Shown here: positions 35,300 to 47,640 of the stretch, piece after piece
Layout: each line of letters begins with the position of its first letter
How positions within the stretch are numbered: position 1 is the stretch's first letter
NCBI RefSeq assembly: GCF_047663525.1
Contig: NC_092601.1
Span: forward strand, 17,755,501-17,819,500
From: Anas platyrhynchos
Lineage: Eukaryota > Chordata > Aves > Anseriformes > Anatidae
Length of the DNA: 64,000 nt
Direction: 5' to 3'
Notes under the pieces: model-generated
Seen by the model: only the letters and a program-made list of their open reading frames with translations
The model's database searches: none
What the model was told of the DNA's origin: nothing
Translations under genes and position numbers: made by a program

Positions 35300-36720
35300 C
35301 AACTTTCAGTGCTGAATCTACTGGAGTCATCTTCCCCCTGCAGGCACTGATGGTCTCTGTCTCCAACCTGTGTAAGGGCTGACTGGCCCATGACGGCAGT
35401 GCAAAGTCCTGGTGGACTTCTGCATCCTCTTTGGTGCTTCCTTGGGCTCCTTATTGCTTTTCCCGTAATGTCCAAATGGGCAGCTCCATGCTTCAGCTTC
35501 ACATTTTCCCCTTCCCCTCCAGCTGAGGCAGCTCAAGAATTTATTTCTGATTTGTCCTGCCTGAGCTGGGGCTGCACCTTTGCATGGAGCTGGCAAAGGT
35601 TGTGTGTGCAGTGAGAAACGCTGGCGGAAAGCTTTTTACCCACAAATTTCTATTGTTTAGGCATGTCATAGGTCCCCAGTGCTTCCTTGGGACTAAAGGA
35701 GATTTAAGACCATCTTAGCAACTGTGTCACTCAATATGTTCTTTCTAGTCCTCCAGACATAAAGGTGAAAGGTTCAGATTTAGTGACCTTTTATTTCTCA
35801 TGGTAGATGTTTTAATCTGGCATCAGGACATTAGCAGCTGAAACACAATTTCAGTTGAAATCAGAAACTTCTTTAAAGGTCAAACATCCCTGAATCGATG
35901 CTCAGCGCTGACCCACATTCCTGTCCGATGGAGCAGAAGCCCCAGATGTCCCATGCCCTGTCCTACAAGCACCTACAAGGCCAGGCAGTTGGCTGTGGAA
36001 GGGCTGCCAGGTTCCTGGCAAGCTCATGAGAGACAAGATCGGAAAAGATAATAATGATGGATAGTGACACAGAAGTTTGAAAGATGAGTGGACACATTTC
36101 AGATCTGCAGAGCAATTATAGCAATAAAAAATAAAATAAATAATTAAAAAAAATGTGGAACATTAAGCGTTTGCTCTGATATCAGCCATAAAAAAGGCAT
36201 GTTCAGGTGCAACAAAGGCAGGGAGATGATTGCTCACTATGAATACATCAGAGAGGTAAACACTGAGAAAGAGCAGTGCTGTGTAAGCTAATGGACAATT
36301 TTGGCATGAGAACAAATAAGCATAAACTGTCTAGAGGCTAAATGGATGTTTTCATCCTCCACAGAAGGGAAATTCTAGCCCAGATATTCAGCAGTGGGGA
36401 TGGGGACAAACGAATGATTCAGAGTGATAATGGGGGTTAATATGGGATGCAAAAGGGACTGTTGGAAGGAGTTACATCTTAAGGCCCAGGAGGTTCTTTC
36501 CAGCCCCATTCCCATATTACAAGAGCATCAGTGGTTCCTGCCTTTGTCTGCTTTGTACCTCCTTCTCTTCCCCTCTCTCTGGGCCAGCATCCACCCCACG
36601 CTCGCTCGGCAGCGAGTTGTTCCCAGGGAGACCCGTGCTCCTGGGAGCTGCATTTTCCATGATGGGGCACCCTCAGCTTCCCCTGTGCTCACGGTGCTGC
36701 TGATGGCTTGTGCTGGGTCC
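35300..36720. other. No gene recognised
   Basis: Ordinary sequence; AT-rich with AAATAAATAATTAAAA near 36126-36150. Frames of about 100 codons are unrecognisable. Confidence 0.5.
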
Positions 36721-37000
36721 TGCCACTCGTGCACATAAGGCTGTGTTGCAGACAAGTTGAAGGCTGTGTTTAATTCTAGGGTTTATTTTAAGGGAGAGCT
36801 GGAGCAGGTTTCCTTTGCCTTGTGTTTAATTCCCAGGGTTTCAAGCTGTGCATAATGTTAACTCCGGTTTTATTAGGGCTTTAAAGTGCATTTTTATAAC
36901 ATTTTGGCTCAAACAAATTTACCAGCCATATCGCAAAGTAGATAAGGAATACTAAAGCCCCAATTCACGTGCAGTTTAAAAATTTGTTCTGTTTTATGGC
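36721..37000. promoter_or_regulatory. AT-rich non-coding block; candidate conserved element
   Basis: Repeated GTGTTTAATTC words (about 36767 and 36823), GCATAATGTTAAC and GGTTTTATTAGGGC give a homeodomain-like signature without coding potential. Confidence 0.25.
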
Positions 37001-38000
37001 TAAATCAATGGACAGCTTTTTGAAAAACAAGGTTTCCCTTGGGTAGAGATGATCTCTACTTTGTACACCTCGGTGCTGACGCCAGTGTCACAATCATGGA
37101 AGTCAGATCCTTGGCTGATGCAAATCGGCACAGTCCGACCGGTTTAAATGGAGATTTAGAGATATAAAGACGACTTTTACATCAAGGAACCTCCTCAAGT
37201 TCCCTTTGTAATTAAGGGGTGAATTGCTCTTGTCTCCAGCAGAAGCTGGCTCGGGGCATTAGGTGGGAGATGGCAGTGCTGTTGCCATCTCACTGCGATG
37301 TGGAACAAGGTGTTTGGGAACAAGGATCATTGCCTTCCCCCCAGATGTCACATCGTGTGAGCTGCCACCTCTCCTGTTGCAGGGGACATGGGATCTGCCA
37401 ACAGGGCTGCTGGCAGAACAAGGACAAGATGCCCCAGACAGGCACTTCAGGAGGTGATACCAACACTCGCTTTGTCATCTTGGGACTTTTCGTGATTCAG
37501 ATGTCATGTAGCGTCAAATCCTGAGGCTTCTGAGCGCGTTTGTAGGGAGCTCTGCTTTACACGTCCGCAGTTGGCATGCGTGGGGAGCGGTGACAGAGCC
37601 TCTGCAAGCCACAGAAACGCTAACATTTCCCTTTGAGTTTCATCCAGGAGGGTTCCCTGGTGCCTGAAACAGCTCACTGAGGTTGGGGTACCACGGAGTT
37701 CTCTGCAAGGCCTCCTCTAAAGCCATTTTTCCTGCATCCATCCGTCAGCGAGGCCACACGTGGAAAAGCCTCGCTGCACGCCCTGCCACCCCCGCGCTTT
37801 CCTGCGGTGGGATTCCTGGGTCACCACGAACTCGTTAGTCTCCATTTCACTGGAGCGATTTGCATACATTGCCCATCTGTTCCTATTCAGCACCGCTCTC
37901 TGGCCACATGCACTAGCATAAAATTGCAATATCTCAGCTGCAAGACAAGCAGGAAAATGTTTGCTTAGGAAAAAAAAAACACACTATTATTTTTTTTTTC
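37001..38000. other. No gene recognised
   Basis: Ordinary sequence. An exact REST left half-site TTCAGCACC occurs at 37886-37894, but the right half is missing. Confidence 0.5.
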
Positions 38001-38520
38001 TATTGTGCTTACATTTTATGGAAATGTTTATTTTTCGGGGGTTCTGTAAAAGCTTGTTTTACAAGAACCTAAATGTGGCTGAATTTGCCCTGCTTGCATT
38101 CCTGCAGTGTGTGGGGGAACCTGCCAACCTTGGCTCTGTGTCACAGACCATGTATGTTATTAAATGACGAGCTGCTAACAGCTTCCTGCCATGCAGATGG
38201 CAGCTCCCTGTCCTTATTTTGATAGCATCTTCACTCCTGAGACAGACAAGCTGAAAAGAACCTGAAAGTAATGAAGCCACTGGCAAAAATCCCAAGTGAT
38301 GGGAAGGAAGAATGAGTGTATAAACTGCACGGCTATTGAAAATGCCACTAAGTAAAATTAATTAAAATCATTAAAAGAAATTTTGATTATTCATTACCTA
38401 ATGATATCTGCAACTTTTAGACAATCTGGAGTTGTTTTCCATCTATTAGTCTAAGCCTACAAGGGTGTTATGAAAAAAAAAAAAAAAGGAAAATAATTGA
38501 TGCATATGAAAACTGCAGGA
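38001..38520. promoter_or_regulatory. AT-rich non-coding block; candidate conserved element
   Basis: The core around 38340-38410 carries AAATTAATTAAAATCATTAAAAG and TTTTGATTATTCATTACC-like words, followed by an A15 run at 38473-38487. No exon is seen. Confidence 0.3.
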
Positions 38521-38879
38521 GGAAGAGCGTTACCTGCTTGGGCTCATACGGCACCTTGTGCGACAGGCTGTCTGCCTGCAATAAGGATAAGAGTGGATTA
38601 TAATCTTAGTAACACTCATGCCAAATAATTGGGATGCTAAATGGCCCAGTTTAGGGAAACAAAATCTAAAATCACATAAGCTCATTTTGCAAGCTGTTTG
38701 GGAGGCAGAGCAGCAGTGCAGGAGCCTGCCCATGGGGTGCAGGCGGGAGAGCACCGAGGCGGCCAGGACATCACTAATGCTCCCAGCTGAGTTTGTAATT
38801 CCTCATGTTTTCCCAAGCAAACATCTCCATCAAAGGCACTTCTGCAAGGTTTTATCATCCGCCGGCCGTACGCAGAGCA
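38521..38879. other. No gene recognised
   Basis: Transition sequence between an AT-rich block and a CpG patch; short overlapping frames only. Confidence 0.45.
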
Positions 38880-39220
38880 GCACAAACAAACCCTCACTCT
38901 CCGCTTTTTGCCTTCGCTCCTTTGTTGCGGGGCTGCTTTCTTGGCAGCGCCGCGCCGAGATCACAGCGTGCGTAGCCGTGCCTGCTGCCGAGCCGACGGC
39001 GTGACAAGGCTGTGATCAGGCGTGCAAATCGCTTTATTTCGACACCGCCGAGTTCAAAGCCTGCCTCTTCCCGTCGCTCTCCCGCCTGCCTGGCACCCGC
39101 GGGTGCAAATTGCATCGTGCGGCCCCGCTGGGCACCCACCCGCCCCGCCGACCGCCCTCCTGCTTGGCAGAGCTGCTGCTCGAGGGAAAAACAGGCCAAA
39201 AAACTCGTGCGAGGCAGGGG
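38880..39220. promoter_or_regulatory. Isolated CpG-dense patch; candidate CpG island or enhancer
   Basis: CpG dinucleotides are frequent over about 340 bases (words such as GCAGCGCCGCGCCGAG, CCGAGCCGACGGCG and CGCCCCGCCGACCGCC), while both flanks are CpG-poor. Open frames on both strands (202 codons at 39022-39630 plus, 101 at 38894-39199 minus) follow from the GC content and carry no known domain. It could be the promoter of an unannotated or non-coding transcript, an orphan CpG island or an enhancer. Confidence 0.45.
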
Positions 39221-40800
39221 GGCAGTGGTGGGTAGGCTGCACCGTCTGCACAGAGAGGAAAGGTGGAAGAGCTCCTCATTTCTCTCAGCCTAATTTGCCC
39301 GGAGTCCTGCTAATTATCCAGGAAGCTTTCCACGGTAATGCAGATATATCTGAGGTTTCTACAGCAGTGTTTTCCTCTTACAGCGTTTGCACAGTTAGAC
39401 ACAGGGTGATTAAGGCATCTGGGCCCCGCAGCTTCCGATTTTGGGTGCTTGGAGGTTGGCTGAGCTGGAGCTGGGCAGGGGAGGAAAGAATTTACCTTCG
39501 CTTGAAGACCAGGGGAGCTGCAGAGCTCCGAAAGCCTCTGGAAATGACAGCAGTGAAAAGGGGAGACTCCTCCACACAAAGAGCCCTTGAGAAATGCATC
39601 CAACAGCTACAGGCATGGGAAGACCTGTAAGCGCTAGAAATGTTATATGATAACACAAATTGTTGGAGATTTTTGCTCGCGGCTATAATTTGCTCTTAGG
39701 AAGAAAAGAAATCCTAAGTAAGCAGACTCTGCTGGAGCGGTGTGAAGTTTGGACGACCAGCAGACAGCTGAGATAAGGTGTGGGGAATCTGCAAAACCAA
39801 GCACATCCCAGAGAAAGGGAGCAGTGGGGCTGCTCCTGCTATTTCTGCCCCCACACCATGCTCTGCTCTCCTTCTGTGGCTCAAAACCCTGTGCATCATG
39901 ACAGCAGTTATGTGCCTTCTTCCCCTCCCAGCAGGACCAAGCCCTTGGAGGGGAGGATGCAATTAGGATCAGTGACTCGGAGGGCTTTGCCTCATTTTGG
40001 CGAACACGGAGGGATTTGTGGTGTTGTTGTTTCCCATTTGTAGGAGGAAGGAAGCCCAGGGCCCGCTGGGGATGTTGCTTAGCAACTGAGCTGGACTCGC
40101 ACGCTGCTCGATACAAAAGATAAAATGCAAAAATCTTTAAAATAACGCTGCAGGTTGCACCTGACAGAGACGGAGCGGGTCTGCCCGGGTGCATCTGCTG
40201 CCCTGCCAGCGAGGGGATGCCTCACACACAGCCACGCTATGCGAGCAGGGCATCGCCCTCCTCATCAGAGCTTTGTTAACTGCTTGGCTGCCAAAAAAGT
40301 GCATCTAAAAATGCCTGCTCTCTGCTGCCTTATTTCTCACTTGGCCCCAAGAAGGGGCTGTGATGAGAGCTTGGCATGCCTTGGAGGACCGTGAGCTTCC
40401 AACACGACTGACAACAAATCCTTTTTTCCTTAAGAAAAGTGCATGCACCCCAAAGCCAGTTTTGATGGAAAACATCAAATCAGGCACAGATTTTGGAGCA
40501 AAGCTAGCTTCTTCTAAAGATGCGGTCATCAAACACTCCCTCCCCATTAAAATCCCATCTCCTCGTGTTGTTCTCCTGCAGGACCCTTGTTTACTCAAGG
40601 GGTTTAAGGAGTTGATCCTGTGTTAAGGTTGTTTGCTTCCCAAACCTTACAGGCACACGTGTAGCAGGTGGCATAATGCAGAGTTTGGGATGGATGGCAG
40701 CCCCGTCAGGGCAGCACTAAAGCGGTGGGAGCTTTTCTGGTTGGCACATCTCACACCAGACAAACTGGGATCATCCCTGGGTTGCATCTGCTGAGAAAAC
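39221..40800. other. No gene recognised
   Basis: A 183-codon minus frame (39643-40194) is unrecognisable and is overlapped by several others. Confidence 0.45.
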
Positions 40801-42339
40801 CTGCACATCTTAATAAGCTTTTTCTATCTCTAATTTCCAGGAAGCTTTAGAAAAAGTGATGGCAATAAAAATAACAATTAAAAGAATGTGGAACAGCACG
40901 GCATCTGATGAATCTCAATTGATTTCTGTAGTTTAAATGATGCGACCTCTAATCCTGCTCTCCAGATAGATCATTGCTGATGGCTCAGAGTCAGCACGCT
41001 GAAAGTGCCTCTCTCTGCAAGAAGATGTACTCAGAGGATTATAAAATAACAATAAGGATAATCCCAGACAAACAAAAGAGGCAGTGAAGCCCCTGGGTTT
41101 TGGTGTATAGCTTCAAGTGGGCTGTTGCACTTTCTCTTCTTTTCTGCTAATTGTGATGGTGAACAATCAATTCGGGACGGGAAACGGTGACCAGCAACGA
41201 ATTCTAGAGGATGCAATTTGCATCTTTTAGACCTGGACAAGTCCTGAGGGACTGAGGAGGAGCACTGGAGTTCGAGCTCCTGCAAGCATCACCTACTCGT
41301 AGGGGAGCTCCAAGACCTTGCTTTGAGCTTGGCCTCTGACTTGCCTCCTGCAAGCAACACAAAGCTACTCTGTGCGGGGTAGTTCTTCCTTTTCTTTTAA
41401 ACGTGCTGTCCACTTGGGTTGAGGGGCCTCAACCACGAAGTGGAGCACATCTGTACAAAAAGAGTTGCTGTTGTCTTCCTGCCTTCTGGCGAGGAATAGG
41501 AGAGATCATTTTGATGACAAGAAGTCCTGGTGAGGGATGTTAATCCATCTTTGCAAGGGAAGGAGGCGAACTCTGGAGGTGAGGTGCAGAATGACAAACT
41601 GAGGTTCGGCACGGGACAGGGCTTCTTTCTGCACGTGCTGCCAAAACATGGGAACACAGAGGCACAAATAGTTTAAGGGTTTCTTTGGTGAAAATCTAGC
41701 ACTGCGAAAAACTTGCACTGAAAGGAGACTTTAACACCTACTCTTTCCCCACTGAAAATGTGTAAACCCCCCCTGGCAGAGGAAAAGTGAATTCCCTTTC
41801 CAGTATCTTGGAGGAAAACTGACCCAGGGAGGCTGACTCCGGCTGTAGAAGGGATATTCTCTTTTCCACCATCTGTTTTCTGTCCCCCTTTGCTGAGGCT
41901 GCTAACCAGAGTATGAGTTGGTGCAGTGGGAGGGAAGGATTCCCCTCATGGCCCCGCACAGATCCCGCGGGGATCTCTTTTCCACTACGCCCCTGCACAA
42001 CTCCTGCATTCTATCAGCAGTGGCTCAGCCGTGACTCAAACACTATTGAAAATAAATAATTTCCTGATGGGGAAGATTTCCATACCTGTTTTCCAGGTCT
42101 CAGGCTGCAGCGATGGATGCGCTGCCACTCACCTGCCCCTTGGGGCTTCAGCTCAGCTGCCTGCACCTGAAGCCACCAGCCGAGGCTGGCCGGCAAATTG
42201 CAGTGTCAAGGCTTTGATTAGCTGCTTCGTTAACAGACCTAATTTCCTGGTGTGTGGCAGTTTCTTTTGCTGTGAAAACAGTCTGTGGAGGAGCACAGCT
42301 CAGCCTGAGCAGAATGAACATCGAAACTCGTGTTTTGTG
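40801..42339. other. No gene recognised; short AT-rich core near 40805-40945
   Basis: The left part holds CAATAAAAATAACAATTAAAAG, which could be a small regulatory element. The remainder is ordinary with short frames. Confidence 0.4.
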
Positions 42340-42830
42340 CAGTGTGCACACCTTTCTTCAAATAAGAAATGAAGGAACAATGTTTCAAAGCCATAAACAT
42401 TTTGATTTAATTAGCATTTTAAATAAAAAAGTTAATTTATTTGGGATGGTTAAGTTTAATTTGTGTCTAACTGGAATGTTATGGTATTTTAAATGGCAAT
42501 TGATTATTAAAAATGTATCAATTCTTTTGAGCCCTAATAAGCATGAGACTGATGAATATTTCACTGCAGAGATGCTAAAGCCTCAATAGATGTTTTTAAT
42601 AATCTCAGTTGGTGTTTAACACAGAGGAATGAGCTGTCATTTTAAATCTAAAGGAGACACATCGATCTGCAAATAATTGTGGTGGTTATCGCATAATACT
42701 GAAATGCCAGCTGATTTTTTCCAGGTTTGTTCTCAACTATACCCTGACTAATTAATTAGTATTAAACCTGCATAAAGAAGCCACCTTCCCGAATCCCTAT
42801 TAAATCTTAATTTCCAAGGCGGCGAGGGCT
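42340..42830. promoter_or_regulatory. Strong AT-rich non-coding block; candidate developmental enhancer
   Basis: Nearly 500 bases rich in homeodomain words: TTTAATTAGC, GTTAATTTATTTG, CAATTGATTATT and a perfect 14-bp palindrome ACTAATTAATTAGT at 42747-42760. CAGCTG-type E-boxes and an ATCGATC word also occur. It abuts a CpG-enriched patch. No reading frame is credible as protein. Composition strongly resembles conserved vertebrate non-coding elements; this is inference. Confidence 0.4.
42747..42760. promoter_or_regulatory. Homeodomain palindrome ACTAATTAATTAGT
   Basis: A perfect 14-bp palindrome containing two overlapping TAATTA cores, suited to a LIM or paired-type homeodomain dimer. Confidence 0.45.
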
Positions 42831-43090
42831 AAGCCTGCGAAGCATCAGTGCTGGAGGTGGGAGAAGCAAGCATCTCTATCGAGACTATGCTGAGAGGTGG
42901 CGTTGCTGTCATCTAGAGGGCAACACGCATTGCTGCCTCCCGGCAGAGCTGCTTCATGCGACCTTCATCCAGCGTGGTGCTGAGCGAGGCCGAGAACACT
43001 GCTGGGCTCCGGGTGGAGGGGAAGCAGCCCTCCTGCCCTTGCACTGCGGCAGCGCTTTGCTCTTTTCTCCCCTGGCCCTGGCTCAGCGAG
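42831..43090. promoter_or_regulatory. CpG-enriched patch with CTCF-like site
   Basis: CpG frequency rises directly after the AT-rich block. A forward CTCF-like CATCTAGAGGGCAAC lies at 42910-42924 (12 of 15 core positions). No exon is supported. Confidence 0.35.
42910..42924 (+). promoter_or_regulatory. CTCF-like site
   Basis: The AGAGGGCA core is intact; mismatches fall at the second and third positions and near the 3' end. Medium-quality match. Confidence 0.3.
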
Positions 43091-45120
43091 GCTCAAGGCA
43101 GCATCTGCCTTTCTGAATTATGAATGTTTTTCCCAGCTGCACCAGGCAGTAAGGATTTTATCTGATTTTTTTGTAGGAAGTCCTAATTTGGGGAGAGTGC
43201 TGGACATATTCCTCCCATTTCCTGCTATTGCTCTCCCCTAGGACATGCTACTTTATCACTGAATTCTGTGTACAGATTAAAAACTGCTTTTAAATACCCA
43301 GTCAGCTCTTTGGGGGTTCTCTTTTTGCCTTTTTTTTTTTTTTTTTTTCTGAAGACATTACACATCACCTTGAAGTGGATTGTGGCGAGCTTCTTTGTCT
43401 GCTCCGCACGCGTAGGTGTGTGTATGTATCAGTGGTGGATGACATCAGGCGATTTAAAAGTTAATGACTTCTTTTCAAAGAAAACCTCCATCTGGGTAAC
43501 AGAGCACGTTGTTTTCCTTAAAAATGAAACTTGAAACTTTAAATGGTGAGTTCATCTCTAAATGCTGCTAAAGTCGGTGTCTGGCCAACTGCATTTTAAA
43601 GCCTGATTCTGGAAGTCTTCCATGCAATCTGTCATTCAGTCAGCTTCCTTGTTATGCTTGGATTTGACGTCAGGTTTGTGTCTATAACACAGCTCCTGAT
43701 TGACAAGAATGTTATTTTATATATGACTCTGAATTCATATTCATGTAGAACAGGATTTTAAGCCTCTTTCTGTGATTGGCAGTCTCTTTCTAGGAGATTT
43801 TTTTCTCCTTGTTAAACAATACTATATATTCTGTGAAAATGAGGCATGGAAACGATGTCAGTTTGACACGGTTTTCCCTGTCTCATTGAGGCCAGGCATC
43901 ATTCAAGGTATTTCTCATCCAGGTGGTGGCCAGGACTCACTGCTCTGGGAGAAATATTCCCTGGGGAAAGCCCAGAGCCCGTTCCCCAGCCCTGCACAGA
44001 GCATTTGGCACCGGCTCCACGCCCAGCTCCCAGTTCCTGTGATTATCCAAAACATTGGAGTATCCTGCATCTGCACAGTGATGTCAGGAATCTCATCTGG
44101 CAGGATTTCCTCCCAGCTTCCCCCTTCTGAAAGGGATTTCTGCTTCTGCCATCCTCCAGCAGAGCCAACACCTGCCTGCTCCTTCGCTGCTCAGAGCTTT
44201 GCTTAAGGCATTCCATGGCGCAGGGCAGATCCTCGGTTGCCCTGACATGATTTGGGTGGAATAAAGGTGGTTTAGTGACTTCTCACCCAACAATTTCACC
44301 AAATTTCATCAAAACCGCCCCTCTTTGGAAGGCTTGGCTTGTTTGGTTTTGATTTTGAGAACACTTTTCTCTCTGATTTGCTCCATTTTACATTTCTTTT
44401 CTAGTTTTTGCTTTCTAGTTGCCAGATGTCCTTAGGGTTTGGGTTTTTCTCAGCCCCAGACCTCCAGTTCTGGCGTGATGCACGTCCTCCTGCCAGCCCA
44501 GCGCGCTCCCTGTGCTGCCACCCAGGGACGCAGAAGGAAATGGGTCAATGGGTTTGCCAATTAAAATTTCAGGAAACTTCATCCTCCCCGATGCCAGCTG
44601 ATGAGAAGCAATTAAAAATTAAAGGTACCGATGCTTTCACATTCCCATGGTTGAACCTCGCCTGCCTTCCCCGAGCATCCCATTATTGCATTAATCTGCG
44701 CACTGAGGTGGAAGGGAAACGGCTCCATGTGACCAGAGGCAGCAGGTTGGTGTCCCCTGCTGCGAAGTGGCCCCAGGGATCCCTGTGAAGCTTCCCAGAG
44801 CACAATCAGCTGCCAACCTCCACGAGGTGCTCATAGCAGGAGAGGTGCAGGGAGCAGTGCCGGGAGGTAATCCCCTAATCACCTGCAGGAGATGACTCTC
44901 TGATAAGCAGATACAGTGGCTGAGCAAGCAAGCCGAGCTGTTAATCATAACCGTGCTCTGATGCGCTTACAAACAAGCACTTGAGCCATCCAAGATGTGC
45001 AGAGGAGGAGGTGAAGCAGCCCAGAGAGAAGGCTCTGCTCGGTCTGAGGGCTGCCACGGCAGGATGCCCAGCCTGCTCCCACCGCCAGCCCCGGACAGCG
45101 CTGCCCAGCCATCCTCCCGC
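43091..45120. other. No gene recognised; T19 run and a perfect CRE
   Basis: Contains T19 at 43330-43348 and a perfect cAMP response element at 43665-43672. Frames of up to 144 codons (43772-44206) are unrecognisable. Confidence 0.45.
43665..43672. promoter_or_regulatory. Perfect CRE palindrome TGACGTCA
   Basis: Exact eight-base CREB/ATF site in a CpG-poor context, where CpG-containing words are rarer than expected. Could mark a cAMP/calcium-responsive enhancer. Confidence 0.4.
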
Positions 45121-45420
45121 AGATAATGCCTTTCCATTTAATTTTATGTTACAGACATCACAGCATCAATCAGGCGGCTGTAAACTGGTAGAGCTGCTAT
45201 TCATTTTGTCTGTAAATCAGGAGTGTGTGGCACGACTGAAGTTACGCTTTTCATGTATGCATAAAATTAAACTCGGAGCCATTGGCAGTCTCGTTAATAT
45301 GCTGTGTTAAAGACAGATGTCTGGATTGACTAAACTCCGAACATAAATGAATAAACATTGTAATAAGGTTTCAGCTCTGACACTCCACTGAAGCCAGTGC
45401 AGGTAGAATAATTTATACCT
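45121..45420. promoter_or_regulatory. AT-rich non-coding block; candidate conserved element
   Basis: Holds CATCAATCAGG, GCATAAAATTAAAC, CGTTAATATGC and ATGAATAAACATTGTAATAAGG words (PBX, homeodomain, forkhead and SOX types). No convincing exon. Confidence 0.3.
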
Positions 45421-47640
45421 GTTAGAGGTTTTTCAAGAGCAGAGGAGCACACCGGCTATATTATCAAGTGCCTGCTGTTTATTTGCCAGTCTGCCCAAGA
45501 GACCCCTTGGAATGACCTTCTCCTCCTTGGTACCATGCCAGCTTGTAGCCTGATTGTGTTGTGATTGTCTAGGTATGGACATCACCTAGACCCTGATGTG
45601 AGAAGTGTTCCCTGTTTGCCTTTGGAAAGGCAGTTACAGTGAAATACAGAGCCAGGCAGGTGCCTTCAGCTGACTTCTGCCAGCCCAAGACTTGATTCAC
45701 GTGCCCGAGGTTGTAGAGTCTGAGATGCGAGGTAGCAAATTCGGAACAGGCAAAGTGGCAGCTTTCCAGGCAGCCTGGAGCAACGAGGCCATAAGCAGAT
45801 TGCTTTCATATGTTTGTGATGCCCTTGGCTGTTCTTGCTCATGGAAAGGGCTGACCCATCTCCACCCTTCCCGTGCAATTCATTAGAGGGAAGCTCCGGG
45901 TGTCTGCTCAGTGCATCGGTGTTGGCGGAGATTAATGGTGGTTGTGACAGAGCAGTGAGAGCGAGCGGGATTGATATAGATGAGTCTGGTATAAGCTTCT
46001 GTAACTGTCAGGGCAGAAGGCAAAACCTGCAAATTTTGCTGAGAAATTCCCTTTTCTCTTGCTGAACTCTGTGATTCTCAACCACGTGTTTCCACTGCCC
46101 TGTCAGTGGGGAGAGTGAAACCGAAGGCCCCAACCTGAGCAGCGTCTCTGGCCCTGGCTGCACCCGGCAAGAAGTTCACAAACTGAGCATTGTGTGGTGC
46201 ATCAAGAAAAATCAGGTTTACATGAGAGTTGACCATGGGCTCAGGATGGAGCAGGAATCCCAGGTGGGTGATCTGGCTGAATGGCTGTGCCCAGAAATGT
46301 GACCAGGATCAATGCCAGGAACTGAACAGAGTCTGCAAGGAAGCCGGGAGCAGCTTCGGGATCCCGTGCCCCGTTGGCAGGGGCAGAGACCTTGGATAGG
46401 CTGAAGGAAAAGCGATGATCAGGGTGTTTCACAAGGTTTGTGGGGTCTAGGCTCAGTCAGAATAAAAGCTGTAACCCTATCGGTGCATGTAGTTGTTCAG
46501 TGATCCGCCCGCTCACCTGAGGCCACGCTTTGCCAACCATCAGTATTTGTGAGAGTGGCACAGACTGTGAGTCCTCTGGGTGCTGCTACCTGCAAGCTCC
46601 AGCCACCATCTGTACCTGGCAGAAACTTCGGTGTGCTGCTGGAAATAGCCTGAAGATGGACCAGCGAGCCTCAGTGCCCTGGTGGGAGGGTGTCACCATC
46701 CAGGGGGCTGGATGGGGGCACCCAGCTTATGGGAGGCACTGGGATCCTGCATCAGACCGGCAAGCCCTCTCCAAATAAAAGCTGCTCCTTCCCTGCAGGT
46801 TTCTGAAATGCCTTCCCTGGGCCAGCCCACGCAGAAAGAAGAAATAGAGAGGTAGGATGGCAAACGCATCCTCAGATGTCCACAAGGTAGGCATCTACAT
46901 CTGAGCTCATCCTTGAAACTCCCTTGCTGGTTTGTAGGAGAAAAAGGCATTTTTAGAGCGTGATTCATTGACCTATTTTAGACAGCTCCATAAGGACAAG
47001 ATGAATCACCCTCATGGGTGCCTGTTTCTCTCCATTCACGGAGGTTTTGGATGGCTGGCGCAGATTAAGGCATTTACACTGTAAACCACGAAAGGGAGGT
47101 GGGATGAGCATCGTGAGGGGGGTCCTGTGGGGTCCCCAAGGCAGGGGAGGTTGGAGTGGCCCCAAACCTGTGTCACAGTCTCACCTCATCTGCAGAGGGG
47201 GGACAAATAGTGTCCCCTCTGCTGTTTGTCTATCTTGATCCTCAGCCCAGGGGTGAATTGGGATCTCGCTGTTGGCACTGCTGCTGGCATGGGGCCTGCG
47301 GCTTGTTTCAGTCTCCGTGTGCCCCCTCCGCTGTCCGTCTGTCCCTACTCCCTCTTGGTGTGAGCTGAGCACCTGACATGGCCAGGCTGCTCCTTGAATT
47401 GTGGTTCTGCCACAGGGATTTGCAAAACCAGGCTGGAAATTAAATGCAGACAGCATTTCTGGTGAGTTCCTCCTGCTCGGTGCGTCTGGGCAGGTTGGAG
47501 AGGTCTTAAAAACATTTTTCCTTGGGCATTTTGGTGCTTCCAGCCCCTGCCAGTGCACAGAATGAAAGAGGATGAGGTATTTATGGATAGAGCCGCCCTC
47601 CCTCCTCCGAGGTTGGGTTCAAGTCCTGCCTGAATGTTCA
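45421..47640. other. No gene recognised
   Basis: Ordinary sequence with short overlapping frames. A weak CTCF-like CATCCAGGGGGCTGG lies at 46697-46711. Confidence 0.45.

Noticed and set aside
34725-35315. 196-codon frame ending in a lysine run
   Set aside because: The lysines come from the A tract; two other frames cover the same DNA and no domain is recognisable.
37886-37906. REST/RE1 element starting TTCAGCACC
   Set aside because: Only the left half matches; the GGACAGC right half is missing.
39022-39630. 202-codon frame over the CpG patch
   Set aside because: Its length follows from local GC content; antisense frames of similar quality exist and no domain is seen.
40655-40676. CTCF-like AGCAGGTGGCATAA
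   Set aside because: Only the AGCAGGTGGCA core matches; the flanks fail at several positions.
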